The notes under the pieces were generated by a model. The model did no database searches, was not told where the DNA came from, and saw nothing but the letters and a program-made list of their open reading frames with translations. Position numbers and translations under genes: made by a program. From an uncultured Chlorobiaceae bacterium (lineage in GTDB: Bacteria; Bacteroidota; Chlorobiia; Chlorobiales; Chlorobiaceae), in contig CAIJPS010000038.1 in the NCBI GenBank assembly GCA_903822595.1, positions 1 through 32,893 of the forward strand: DNA of 32,893 bases, read 5' to 3'. Below are positions 1 to 8,767 of the stretch, one piece after another. Within the stretch, counting starts at the first letter, position 1. Each line of letters opens with the position of its first letter.

Positions 1-2052
1 AGTGATGCCGTCGGTTCAATTCGCGATCCCCAGGAGCTTTTCCGTACGGTTATCGACAAGCTTCGTCTTGTTTTTGAGTTTGATTCCGCCGTTATTATTA
101 CTTTTGACAAACAGGGGAGGTTCAGTAATGTTTTTTTTGAAATGCTGCGCTTTCAGCTTCCTGATACGTTTGATCGCAGAAAGAGGCTGATTGCAGGCTC
201 GTGGATTGAACCCCATCTTGGCGATCAGGCGGTTTCGGTTATCACGATCGAAGAGGCTCTTGAGCGTTACACTACGGACGTTCCGCTCCTGCAGATACTC
301 AGCGACCTCGGTATGCGGCAGGTGGTGCTTTCTCCGTTGCGTACTGGCGGCAAGGTGATCGGCTTTCTCTGTTTTGTTTCAAAGGATAAAAAGATCTGGT
401 CGGAGAGCGAAAAAGAGCTTCTGGCAACGCTTTCGTCACCTGTTGCCGTTGGCGTCAGCAACGCCCTTGCCTACGAGGAGTTGCGACAGCGTGAAGCGCA
501 AACGGCCATGCAGCTTGCCGTCAACAACGCCCTGCTCACCATAAAAGATCGAAGCCGAATGCTGCTGGCGGTCTGCGAGCAGATCGACAAGCTGGTACCT
601 TGCACCTTCCTTGGTATTCGCGTCATGGGTGAGGACGGAAGCTATCGCATTTTTGACAGTTTCATGCGTGAGGGTGGCGGCGGCTTTGTGCCGGTCTCTC
701 CAGGTGACATGCTTGCTGTTGATGATATTGAGGAGATCACCCGGGAGAGTTTTGCCCTGATTTCCAATCCGGGTTGCTTTTGTGGCGAAGCCTTTCTTTC
801 GCTTTGCGAGGAGTACCGTATACTTGCGCTGGTCAAAGAACGATTCGGTGTCTGCTCCCTGCTTACGGTTCCGCTTTGGGATACACCGGGCAGCCGTGCG
901 GGACTGATTATCTCTGATACCTCTCGCTCGTTCGAAGAGCATGACCAGGCGACCGTGAGCCTGATTGTTCCCCAGCTCTCGCTTGCCTTGCAGAATTACC
1001 TCGCTTTTGAGGAGATTGATGAGCTGCGCCGCAAGCTCGAGGGGGAGCGCACCTGCCTTATCGAAGAGATCAAGGCGGCGCATAATTTTGAGGAGATTAT
1101 TGGTCGTAGCGACTCCCTTTCTGTGGTATTGCGCCGCGTCAGCCAGGTTGCTCCGACTGACGCTACGGTGTTGATTCAGGGTGAAACCGGGACAGGAAAG
1201 GAGCTGTTTGCCCGTGCGCTGCACAACCTTTCAGCCCGAAGCAAGCGTGCGTTGATCAAGATTAATTGTGCGACCCTGCCAGGGCCGCTTATTGAGTCGG
1301 AGCTGTTTGGCCACGAAAAGGGGAGTTTTACCGGTGCTACGGAACGCCGCATCGGCAAGTTTGAGCTGGCTGAGGGAGGAACCATTTTTCTGGATGAAAT
1401 TGGTGAACTGCCTTTGGAGTTGCAGGCCAAGCTGCTGCGAGTGCTTCAGGAGCGCGAACTTGAGCGGCTTGGCGGTCGGCAGGTGATCAAGGTTGACGCG
1501 CGTGTTATTGCCGCCACCAACCGTGATCTCGAAAGGGAGGTTGCCGAAGGGCGCTTCCGTGAAGATCTCTTTTTCCGGCTCAACGTCTTTCCTCTTTTCA
1601 TTCCGCCACTCTCTGAACGGAGGGAGGATATTGCCATGCTTGCCGCTCATTTTGCCGCCAAATTTTCAAGGGAGTTTTCGAGGCCGCTCCGCACCTTCAG
1701 GGAGAGCGATATGCAGCGTCTTGTCAGTCGTGAATGGAAGGGCAATATCCGTGAACTTGCCCATTTTGTTGAGCAGGCAGTTATTGTTTCTGAAGGGGCG
1801 TCACTTGATTTTTCAACACTGCTTTCATCGTTGCCTTCCGTTACTGATGCGCAGCACTCCCGGCAACAGAAAACCATGCATGATTTTGAACTTGATATGG
1901 CAGTGATGGAGCGGGAGCTGATACTTGATGCACTTGACCGTTCAAAAGGCCGGGTGAGCGGTGATGGCGGCGCTGCAGAACGGCTTGCCATGCACCCGAA
2001 AACGCTCTACTCCCGTATCGAAAAGCTCGCTATCCGCAAGCGCTATCAGTAA
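1..2052 (+). CDS. Sigma-54-dependent transcriptional activator with GAF domains (5' partial)
   Basis: An enhancer-binding protein that should remodel sigma-54 RNA polymerase using ATP. The frame is open from base 1, so the N-terminus lies outside the window and the internal ATG at 142 is not the true start. Counting from base 1, residues about 1-155 and 170-340 look like two GAF sensor domains. The AAA+ domain has Walker A GETGTGKE at 394-401, the sigma-54 contact loop GSFTGA at 441-446 (Ser in place of the usual Ala of GAFTGA) and a Walker B FLDEIGEL just after. A Fis-type helix-turn-helix occupies the last ~45 residues. The order resembles FhlA/NifA-like activators. The ligand is unknown. 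It converges with the chagasin gene, and no clear terminator is visible in the 84-bp gap. Confidence 0.9.
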   Translation, partial: SDAVGSIRDPQELFRTVIDKLRLVFEFDSAVIITFDKQGRFSNVFFEMLRFQLPDTFDRRKRLIAGSWIEPHLGDQAVSVITIEEALERYTTDVPLLQILSDLGMRQVVLSPLRTGGKVIGFLCFVSKDKKIWSESEKELLATLSSPVAVGVSNALAYEELRQREAQTAMQLAVNNALLTIKDRSRMLLAVCEQIDKLVPCTFLGIRVMGEDGSYRIFDSFMREGGGGFVPVSPGDMLAVDDIEEITRESFALISNPGCFCGEAFLSLCEEYRILALVKERFGVCSLLTVPLWDTPGSRAGLIISDTSRSFEEHDQATVSLIVPQLSLALQNYLAFEEIDELRRKLEGERTCLIEEIKAAHNFEEIIGRSDSLSVVLRRVSQVAPTDATVLIQGETGTGKELFARALHNLSARSKRALIKINCATLPGPLIESELFGHEKGSFTGATERRIGKFELAEGGTIFLDEIGELPLELQAKLLRVLQERELERLGGRQVIKVDARVIAATNRDLEREVAEGRFREDLFFRLNVFPLFIPPLSERREDIAMLAAHFAAKFSREFSRPLRTFRESDMQRLVSREWKGNIRELAHFVEQAVIVSEGASLDFSTLLSSLPSVTDAQHSRQQKTMHDFELDMAVMERELILDALDRSKGRVSGDGGAAERLAMHPKTLYSRIEKLAIRKRYQ

Positions 2053-2136
2053 ACTCAGGATAACTTGCAAGCGTTCATTGCCCACCCTCAACTTGTGAAA
2101 AGCCTCCCCTGATGAATAAGTTTATGGATAAAAGTG

Positions 2137-2586
2137 CTATGGAAGAACATTGACGAGAACTCGAAAACGGGCAATGACTGAAGCATCCCCCTCCCATGAG
2201 CGCCATTGCTTGAGCAATATTTCTCCTCTACCACTCTTTTTCCCCTGAAAGATGAAAACAACATTACCACCGGAACCAACAACAGCAGTCTTTGGATAAT
2301 GTGATTCGGTGGCCAGCTCGTTCAAGAACGTCCCGTCATAACGTTCAACTACCCAACGGTACCCTGTGGTAGCGTTCTCCGGCAGTGTTATCCTCACCGT
2401 TTCATGCAAACAGATATCCGCCGTACGCTCATTATCCGTTTCAACGAGTTCATGCACCATTTTTTTGCCATTTTGACTCTTAGGACAGGAAACTGCACCG
2501 GGGGAAAAGATAAACCATATACCCACCAGCGCAGTCATTCGCGCAAGGGAGAGAAAATTGGACTTTTGTCTCACAGGCCCTGTCAC
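2137..2586 (-). CDS. Chagasin-family (I42) cysteine protease inhibitor, probable lipoprotein
   Basis: A 149-residue protein. The conserved chagasin loop LPENATTGYRW (about residues 68-78) matches the NPTTGY loop that plugs papain-like active sites in this family. A second conserved segment, FIFQGKKSGRG, fits the later inhibitor loop region. The N-terminus has basic residues, a hydrophobic stretch and AVSC at about 31-34, consistent with a lipoprotein signal, although -3 Ala is not the commonest lipobox residue. Met17 is an alternative start that keeps the hydrophobic stretch. It lies 11 bp downstream of a papain-like protease gene on the same strand, so the two are probably cotranscribed, protease first. 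Family assignment is firm; the partner protease is inferred from adjacency. Confidence 0.85.
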   Translation of the reverse strand: MTGPVRQKSNFLSLARMTALVGIWFIFSPGAVSCPKSQNGKKMVHELVETDNERTADICLHETVRITLPENATTGYRWVVERYDGTFLNELATESHYPKTAVVGSGGNVVFIFQGKKSGRGEILLKQWRSWEGDASVIARFRVLVNVLP

Positions 2587-2597
2587 AGGAATCTGCT

Positions 2598-3416
2598 TCA
2601 GATTGTTATGCCGTAGTTGTCGTTCTGGAATCCGGCATTGATGTAAGCTTCGCTGGCGTAGGCATAACCGTTTTCTCCCCAGTCAGTCCCCCAGCTATTG
2701 CGAACGATAAAGCGCTTGTCGGCAGTATAGCCTACAATGGCGATGCAGTGTCCACCGCGAACCGTGGCGGGCTTAAAAACATCAAGTTTGCCATGAGTTG
2801 CTTTTGCGTTATCCCAGGTTTCATCCACATTAACACCAGCCACGATGGGGCCATGGGCAGCAAGCCAGAGGCGCCAATTAACAAGATTTTTTCCGAGATT
2901 GAAATATCCTGCGATACGTCGCGTTGCGGCTGTGGCATAGAACGTGCTCTCCTCTCCAGTATACATAACGGTAGAAATATGGAATGGCAGCACCGCATCG
3001 GTTACAGCACCGTATTTTTTCAGGATAGTGAGCGCTGCGTTGGCAAAGGTGCCAGATGACTCAATGACGGTTGTCGGATGAGCCGTATACACGTCACTCT
3101 CTTTTGCTCCCATCCAGGAGTGACGAACCGACAGAAGCTCATTTGGGCCAAGTCTTCCAGCTTTCACAAAATGGTAACGGGCAACACCGTCGGTGGTTCC
3201 CCAGCCGACACAGGAACCAGTATTTTCCTGGTCACCAATCTTCCACCAGCTATCGTCGCGCAGATCAACGCTTGCAGGCAAGGTTGCAGGTAAAGAGGCA
3301 ATGGCTTTGGCTTCGAGAGCAGTTTCTATCTGCCAATCCCTTGTGGTATCGTGACGGGCAGGCAACAGATTGCATATACGACCTGCTTCAGCTCTTTTCG
3401 TCTGTTTTACAGTCAT
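2598..3416 (-). CDS. Papain-like C1 family cysteine peptidase
   Basis: A 272-residue protein with the full papain catalytic set: oxyanion Gln63 and nucleophile Cys69 in DQENTGSCVGW, His223 in GGHCIAIVGY and Asn240 in RNSWGTDWGENGYAY. The segment before Cys69 includes the PASVDLRD element typical of the mature C1 start, so residues 1-45 would be a very short propeptide-like leader. I see no hydrophobic signal peptide, so it is either cytoplasmic or exported another way. The start is supported by AGGAGA about 8 nt upstream of the ATG. It is first in a two-gene unit with the chagasin inhibitor, which suggests the cell guards against its own protease. Bacterial C1 peptidases are scattered, and the substrate is unknown. 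Confidence 0.88.
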   Translation of the reverse strand: MTVKQTKRAEAGRICNLLPARHDTTRDWQIETALEAKAIASLPATLPASVDLRDDSWWKIGDQENTGSCVGWGTTDGVARYHFVKAGRLGPNELLSVRHSWMGAKESDVYTAHPTTVIESSGTFANAALTILKKYGAVTDAVLPFHISTVMYTGEESTFYATAATRRIAGYFNLGKNLVNWRLWLAAHGPIVAGVNVDETWDNAKATHGKLDVFKPATVRGGHCIAIVGYTADKRFIVRNSWGTDWGENGYAYASEAYINAGFQNDNYGITI

Positions 3417-3695
3417 AACTTGTTCTCCTTTTTTTTATGAGAGCACCAGGGATATCATTCTACATAAGCCACTTGTAATGCAGCAATATAAAGCATCTCC
3501 CCTGCTTTTCTGAAGTGTTTTTGTGAATTTTAACGTATACAGAGAGTTAATATGCGGATATTTTTCTGTATAACAATTGCTAATTTTTCAACCGGAGAAT
3601 TGCGCGCCAACCCCGTAGCGATATTGTCTCGAATGCAGAACAATCCGTGTGTTTTCAGCGGGAAAGCTGTGACTCTACTGCTGTATGGCGTTGGT

Positions 3696-4889
3696 TTACC
3701 CGCACTGCTTCCGTATGGCGGCGGCCACAATCGGAATGCCCTCGGCGATCTGTTCCGGGGTGTTGTTGCAGTAGGAGAGGCGCAGAGAGTTGTTGCGCTT
3801 CCCTTCCGGGTCAAATGTTTTTCCGGCCACAAAGACGGCACCACCTTCGACGGCCAGCATCATGATCTGGGTTGCATCGGCCTCTTCCGGCAGCGTGAGC
3901 CAGATGTAGAACCCGCCCCGGGGTTCGTTCCACTGCACATAGCCCGGCATGTACTCCATGAGGGCGGCAACCATAGCCTCAGCCCTTCGCTTATACTCTT
4001 GCCGCACCCCCGCGATATAGGTGTAGATCTGGCCGGAACGAATGAAGGCATCGGCCAGCACCTGGGTGAAACTCGGCGAACAGGCATCGGCCGACTGCTT
4101 GATGAGCTCACATTTCTGATAAATCTTTTCAGGAACCAGCATCCAGCCAAGCCGCAAACCCGGGCCAAGAATTTTCGAGAATGAGCCCGTATAGCAGACA
4201 TTGATCCCCTCTGGATTGATCGCCTTGATCGGCTGGAGGCGCGGGCGATCCTCTTCATAAAAATAGAGGTCACCGTAGGCATCATCTTCAATGAGGGGAA
4301 TATTCTCTCCCTGAAGCGCATTGATGAGCTGCGCTTTACGTTCGGTGGTGTAGAGCAGCCCCGCCGGATTGTGGAAATAGGGAGTGATATAGAGAAATTT
4401 GGCCCTCTCTTTCCGATCGAGCTCTTGCTGGAGCGCCTCTATCGAAATACCGTCACTGTCAACCGGCACTCCTCTCAGTTCCGCTTCACTGGCGCGGAAT
4501 GCCGAGAGCGCCCCGATAAAGCAGGGGTTTTCGACAAGGACGGGCTCCCCAGGATCAATAAAGGCTTTGGCAAACAGGTTGAGCCCCTGCTGGGAGCCTG
4601 TGGTGATAAGCAGCCGGTTCTCCTGAACCGGTAACCCCTTTGTTTCAAGGAATCCTGCAAGCGACTCAAGAAGTGAGGGAAGGCCGGGTGTAGGGCCATA
4701 CTGAAATGCCGCCTGCTTCCTTTTCAGATCGAGCCCGCGGAAGAGCTCCTCAACCTCCTCAACAGGAAAAAGCTCATTACCGGGCATTCCCCCCGCAAAA
4801 GAGATGATGTCCGGCCGTGACGCAAGGGTCATAAGATCCCTGATTTCCGAGGAACGAAGTGACGATACCGCTTTTGAAAACCTTGGCAT
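3696..4889 (-). CDS. PLP-dependent class I/II aminotransferase (2-aminoadipate/LysN-like)
   Basis: A 397-residue fold-type I aminotransferase. FAGGMPG (31-37), QYGPTPG (63-69), YFHNPAG (171-177), DDAYGD around 202-207 and the PLP-binding Lys239 in TGSFSKILGPGLRLGW are all present and in family order. The best resemblance is to the MocR-like or LysN type of aminotransferase without the DNA-binding domain, which uses aromatic, branched or 2-aminoadipate substrates. The exact substrate cannot be read from sequence. It sits 9 bp downstream of a tandem-ACT protein on the same strand and is probably its operon partner, which points to amino-acid-responsive control. The length is normal for the family. 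Confidence 0.88.
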   Translation of the reverse strand: MPRFSKAVSSLRSSEIRDLMTLASRPDIISFAGGMPGNELFPVEEVEELFRGLDLKRKQAAFQYGPTPGLPSLLESLAGFLETKGLPVQENRLLITTGSQQGLNLFAKAFIDPGEPVLVENPCFIGALSAFRASEAELRGVPVDSDGISIEALQQELDRKERAKFLYITPYFHNPAGLLYTTERKAQLINALQGENIPLIEDDAYGDLYFYEEDRPRLQPIKAINPEGINVCYTGSFSKILGPGLRLGWMLVPEKIYQKCELIKQSADACSPSFTQVLADAFIRSGQIYTYIAGVRQEYKRRAEAMVAALMEYMPGYVQWNEPRGGFYIWLTLPEEADATQIMMLAVEGGAVFVAGKTFDPEGKRNNSLRLSYCNNTPEQIAEGIPIVAAAIRKQCG

Positions 4890-4898
4890 TTTTTCCCT

Positions 4899-5327
4899 TT
4901 AAACCTGATAGACATCCCCTTCCTGCAGCAGCTCCATTTTATGCTCCTGCAAAACAGCGATAATTTTTTCCATTGATTCCGCCCTGATGATCACCGTTGC
5001 CTTACAATCCCCGGAAGCGAAAGCGTACATATAGTCAATCGCAACGTTGTTATCAGAAATGATCTGCAGCGCCTTGTGCAGACCGCCAGGCCTGTGGGGA
5101 ATAATCATCCCTACAACCTCGGTGACTTTGACGGCAAACCCCGCCTTGCGCAATATCTCAGCCGCAGGCTCCGGCCGTCCGACAATCATGCGCAGAATGC
5201 CGTAGTCGGCGGTATCGGCAATACTGAACGCCGAAATGTTGATGTCGTTTGCGGCAAGGATGCCGGTCAGCTCGGTAAGCCGTCCCGTCCTGTTTTCAAG
5301 AAACACCGACAACTGTTTGATAATCAT
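4899..5327 (-). CDS. Tandem ACT-domain amino acid-binding protein
   Basis: A 142-residue protein made of two ACT repeats (about 1-68 and 70-142). The first has the typical VFLENRTGRLTELTGILA start with a Gly turn. The second carries a matching PHRPGGLHKALQIISDNN segment. ACT domains bind amino acids as allosteric sensors, and free-standing tandem-ACT proteins often sit beside amino-acid enzymes. Here the gene precedes an aminotransferase with a 9-bp gap. The Shine-Dalgarno is weak (GGTA about 7 nt upstream). No enzymatic residues are seen, so the role is probably regulatory. Confidence 0.85.
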   Translation of the reverse strand: MIIKQLSVFLENRTGRLTELTGILAANDINISAFSIADTADYGILRMIVGRPEPAAEILRKAGFAVKVTEVVGMIIPHRPGGLHKALQIISDNNVAIDYMYAFASGDCKATVIIRAESMEKIIAVLQEHKMELLQEGDVYQV

Positions 5328-5811
5328 AGCAGTACCCTGTTTTATAATAAGTTATGGCTTTATATACCACAAAATTTACAAGATGAAAGCATCAACCACC
5401 TGTTTGCCCATCATGGACAAGAACCCGTCAAGACAAGTTAAAAACATGAATCAAAAAAGAATGCAGGAACATACAAAAAAGCCCGCACTCAGTCATAACA
5501 AAGCCGGGAATTAACCTGCGCTTTTTCATCCCGGACCGAAAGCGAAGGAAGCATGGCCAACCAGATGCATAAAATTCTTTTCCTCAATAAAGTGAAAGCG
5601 ACAGGATGTGAAGCCTGGAAGGAAAGCTGATTGGTTATGACAGGGTATCAACTTCGGGCCAGAAACTGAACCATGCAGCTTGATGCACTCCAGCGAGCTG
5701 GCTGTAAAAAACAGCAAATTTGCTGTAACTGTTTTTGATATATTTGCCAGTACACAAGTGCCCCCGTCAGGCGGGCTCACCTTCACATGAAACATGAATC
5801 AAGGGAGTGGT
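5328..5811. other. Intergenic region between divergent ACT and RNB genes
   Basis: About 480 bp with no convincing gene. Short frames here lack a good ribosome site or family-like sequence. It must hold the promoters for the leftward ACT/aminotransferase unit and the rightward ribonuclease. The only structured signal I see is the palindrome at 5701-5726, listed separately. Confidence 0.5.
5701..5726. promoter_or_regulatory. Operator-like palindrome upstream of RNB gene
   Basis: ACAGCAAATTTGCTGT (5711-5726) is a perfect 16-bp palindrome. An extra half-site GCTGT at 5701-5705, spaced by five A, can pair with the ACAGC at 5711-5715. It lies ~85 bp upstream of the ribonuclease start. It could be a dimeric repressor site or an RNA hairpin; no cognate regulator is identified. 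Confidence 0.4.
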
Positions 5812-7275
5812 ATGCATAGAAAGTTTGGCAAGTCCGATATTGTTAAAATCGCTTTTGATGCTATGCTGCAGAATGGATTGGAGCCGGATTTTTCACTCCA
5901 GGCAGAGAAACAGATAGCATCACTTATCGTACCAAGTAATGAGAGCGGCCAGGATATTCTTGATCTTACTTCATTGCTCTGGTGCTCAATTGACAACGAT
6001 GACTCTCTTGACCTTGATCAGTTAACCGCATGTGACGTGCAGGCGGACTTTTCGGTCATTATTTATGTCGCCGTTGCTGATGTTGATGCTCTTGTAAAAA
6101 AAGGATCACCAGTAGATGATCATGCGCGGAACAATACCACCTCTGTCTATACATCGGCACACGTTTTCCCTATGTTACCGCTGCCCCTTTCCACAGATCT
6201 CACCTCTCTTAATCCCGATCAAAACCGGCTTGCACTGGTCACCATCATGAAGCTTGACGCTCATGGAAAGGTGATCAACTCAACAGTTGAACGTGCATTG
6301 GTAAGGAACAAGGCGAAACTCGCGTATGATGCCGTTTCAGCCTGGATTGAAGGCGAAAGCGATCTGCCCCTGGCCGCATCGGATGTGCCGGGAATGGAGC
6401 AGCAGTTGCGCTGTCAGGATGGGGTGGCGCAAAAACTGCGCTTGCGCAGGCATAGAAAAGGTTCTCTTGAATTTCAGACGTTTCAGCCACATGCAGTTTT
6501 TGAAGGCGAACGCGTGGTTGCAATCAAACAGCAGGAACAGAACCGGGGACGGCAGTTAATCGAAGAGTTCATGATTGCCACCAATGCCTGTACCGCAAAT
6601 TTTTTAGCTGATAAAGGTGTCGCGTCGTTTCGCAGGGTTGTACGTTCCCCTGAACGATGGAGGCGAATTGCAGAAGTCGCAAGTGAATATGGTTATGCAT
6701 TGCCCGATGAACCTGACGCAGAGGCGCTCGAAGGTTTCCTCGCGGCAAGGCATAAGGCGGACCCGTTACGTTTCCCTGACCTCTCGCTGGTTATTATCAA
6801 GCTGATGGGTTCAGGGGAATATGTGGTAGAGGTCCCTGGGCAGGAGGCTATTGGACATTTTGGACTGGCTGAGCGTGACTATACTCATTCGACCGCACCT
6901 AACAGACGCTATCCTGATTTAATAACCTTGAGAATGATGAAGGCCATTCTCACCAATAGTCTCGCCCCGTATGGCGTTGATGAGCTTGAATATTTAGCTG
7001 CACATTGCACCCGCCAGGAGGATGCGGCCCGAAAAGTTGAACGCCGGGTGAGCAAGTCTGAAGCTGCTTTACTGCTGGGCCCGATGATTGGTTCTCATTT
7101 TGATGCCATCGTTACCGGCCATTCCGATAAGGGTACCTGGGTGAGATTGTTGACCCTGCCAGCAGAAGGCCGGCTGATCAGGAACATAGGGAAAATCAAG
7201 GTTGGTCAACAGATTAAGGTAAAACTTGTTCTGGCCGATGTCGAACGCGGGTTTATCGATTTCGAGAGGATGTAA
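5812..7275 (+). CDS. RNB-domain (RNase II/R-type) ribonuclease
   Basis: A 3'-5' exoribonuclease-like protein of 487 residues. The RNB active-site segment SIDNDDSLDLDQL (residues about 59-71 from this start) carries the cluster of acidic metal ligands, with Gln where many RNase II/R proteins have a last Asp; I recall the same variant in short RNB proteins related to the Deinococcus enzyme. A second conserved block, YTHSTAPNRRYPDLI, is the RNB substrate-binding segment. The C-terminal ~70 residues resemble an S1 RNA-binding domain. The long N-terminal cold-shock domains of RNase R are missing, so this is a short subtype. I chose the ATG at 5812 because AAGGGAG precedes it by about 5 nt; the upstream in-frame ATG at 5794 has no ribosome site. 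Confidence 0.88.
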   Translation: MHRKFGKSDIVKIAFDAMLQNGLEPDFSLQAEKQIASLIVPSNESGQDILDLTSLLWCSIDNDDSLDLDQLTACDVQADFSVIIYVAVADVDALVKKGSPVDDHARNNTTSVYTSAHVFPMLPLPLSTDLTSLNPDQNRLALVTIMKLDAHGKVINSTVERALVRNKAKLAYDAVSAWIEGESDLPLAASDVPGMEQQLRCQDGVAQKLRLRRHRKGSLEFQTFQPHAVFEGERVVAIKQQEQNRGRQLIEEFMIATNACTANFLADKGVASFRRVVRSPERWRRIAEVASEYGYALPDEPDAEALEGFLAARHKADPLRFPDLSLVIIKLMGSGEYVVEVPGQEAIGHFGLAERDYTHSTAPNRRYPDLITLRMMKAILTNSLAPYGVDELEYLAAHCTRQEDAARKVERRVSKSEAALLLGPMIGSHFDAIVTGHSDKGTWVRLLTLPAEGRLIRNIGKIKVGQQIKVKLVLADVERGFIDFERM

Positions 7276-7343
7276 AATCCTGTGATTTTCACCAATAAAA
7301 TTTTTGACCAATATCTCTTTCTGAGTTACTTTAAATAACAAAG

Positions 7344-7478
7344 GTATTCGGATCGAACTCCCAGCTCCGGGCACTCGCGGAAGTCTATGCATGAAGCGAT
7401 TCAGAGCAGGCGTTTGTATTTGACTTCGCGGCGGTATGGAATAAGGTGATGAACCTCGATCGCTTCGACCTTGCGTGA
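7344..7478 (+). pseudogene. katG: Catalase-peroxidase (katG) C-terminal remnant
   Basis: Read in one frame from 7344, this 135-bp stretch encodes VFGSNSQLRALAEVYA, a TGA stop (7392-7394), then a tail ending VWNKVMNLDRFDLA before the TGA at 7476. These match my memory of the extreme C-terminus of bacterial KatG (E. coli ends in a closely similar VMNLDRFDL). The rest of the ~730-residue enzyme is absent, since the RNB gene ends only 68 bp upstream and a TAA at 7332 closes the frame. It is a dead fragment, also split by an internal stop, next to another peroxidase gene. Confidence 0.8.
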
Positions 7479-7545
7479 TTTCATAGGTATACTGTGCAGT
7501 TTTACCCTGATGATAATTCAGCAATTATGATAACTATTCCGGAAT

Positions 7546-8619
7546 ATGAAAATGAAAATTCACATCGTTATTGCCGGCCTTTTAGCGGTAGGGGTCATCT
7601 CCTCCTGTTCAAAAAAACCGCAATCAGACACGCAAAATCAGTAAGCCCCTGTTTTTGCTCCGTCGGCAGTTCAAGGACTACAGCCAAAAACTGGTGAACC
7701 GGTCAGCCCTCTGGCAGCACCTAAAGTGGCTGACCAGGCCATGGTGGAGCTTGGAAAAAAACTCTTCTTTGATCCGCGATTGTCAAAATCAGGATTCATT
7801 TCATGCAACTCCTGTCACAATCTCAGCATGGGCGGAAGTGACAATCTGGTAAGTTCTGTCGGCCACAAATGGCATCAGGGACCCATCAACTCACCAACTG
7901 TGCTCAATTCAAGCATGAATCTGGCTCAGTTCTGGGATGGTCGGGCTAAAGACCTCAAGGAGCAGGCCGGTGGTCCAATTGGCAATCCCGGCGAAATGTC
8001 ATTTACCCATGATCTTGCTGTCGCGGTGCTGCAATCCATTCCTGCCTACGTGGAAGAGTTCAACAAAATATTCAAGGTCGACAAGATTGATATCGACAAG
8101 GTGACCACTGCCATATCAGCTTTTGAAGAGACGCTTGTCACCCCCAATGCCCGTTTTGATAAATGGCTTAAGGGTGATGACAAGGCGATCACCAAAGAGG
8201 AGCTTGCCGGCTATGAGCTGTTCAAAAGCAGTGGATGCACAAACTGCCATAACGGTCCTGCTGTCGGGGGTAATTCGTTCCAGAAAATGGGTGTGATAAC
8301 CCCTTATACAACAAAAAGTGCCGTTTTAGGGCGCAGTGCGGTAACCAAAGACAATGCAGATCGTTTCAAATTCAAGGTACCGACACTGAGGAACGTTGAG
8401 CTTACCTACCCCTATTTCCATGATGGCGGGGCAGCAACACTCTCGAAAGCTGTTGAGGTTATGGGCCAGATTCAGTTGGGCAAAAAGTTTACCGCAGAGG
8501 AAAATGCCAGCATTGTTGCCTTCCTGAAGAGCTTGACCGGCGATCAACCAAAATTTGGGCTACCTCAGCTTCCGCCATCATCCGATACAACCCCGCCTCC
8601 GCAGCCATTTGGTAAATAG
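7546..8619 (+). pseudogene. Di-haem cytochrome c peroxidase (MauG/CCP family) interrupted by an in-frame stop after the signal peptide
   Basis: The mature enzyme (Met at 7726 to 8619, 297 residues) has two c-type haem motifs, CNSCH and CTNCH, and FFDPRLS and FHDGGAATL segments typical of bacterial cytochrome c peroxidases that reduce H2O2 in the periplasm. Its export signal is in the same frame just upstream. The ATG at 7546 starts MKMKIHIVIAGLL with a VISSC lipobox (Cys21), runs to residue 32, and hits TAA at 7642-7644; the frame is then open through 7726 to the true stop. One CAA-to-TAA change would explain this. Without readthrough the enzyme starting at 7726 has no signal, cannot reach the haem-attachment machinery and should be inactive. 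Alternatives are a sequencing error or natural readthrough. A terminator follows. Confidence 0.85.
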
Positions 8620-8633
8620 GCGTCTGCCAATTC

Positions 8634-8668
8634 AAAGAGGGAAAACGTGTCAAAAGTTTTCCCTCTTT
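8634..8668 (+). terminator. Intrinsic terminator-like hairpin after cytochrome c peroxidase
   Basis: A perfect 13-bp stem (AAAGAGGGAAAAC at 8634-8646, complement at 8656-8668) with a 9-nt loop, 15 bp after the peroxidase stop. The 3' arm is T-rich but there is no long U-run. It could also serve the convergent FMN reductase. Confidence 0.7.
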
Positions 8669-8767
8669 CCATATCAGTTGCGATGTGCGTTTTCTATGTA
8701 CCCGTGCATTCGTTGCTGCCGGTTTCTTTTCAGTATTTCCGGATAATACTCAAACCTCCGGTTATCG

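Noticed and set aside
436-1224. 262-codon minus-strand frame
   Set aside because: Antisense to the sigma-54 activator; no recognisable domain.
3552-4184. 210-codon plus-strand frame
   Set aside because: Antisense to the aminotransferase; no ribosome site or domain.
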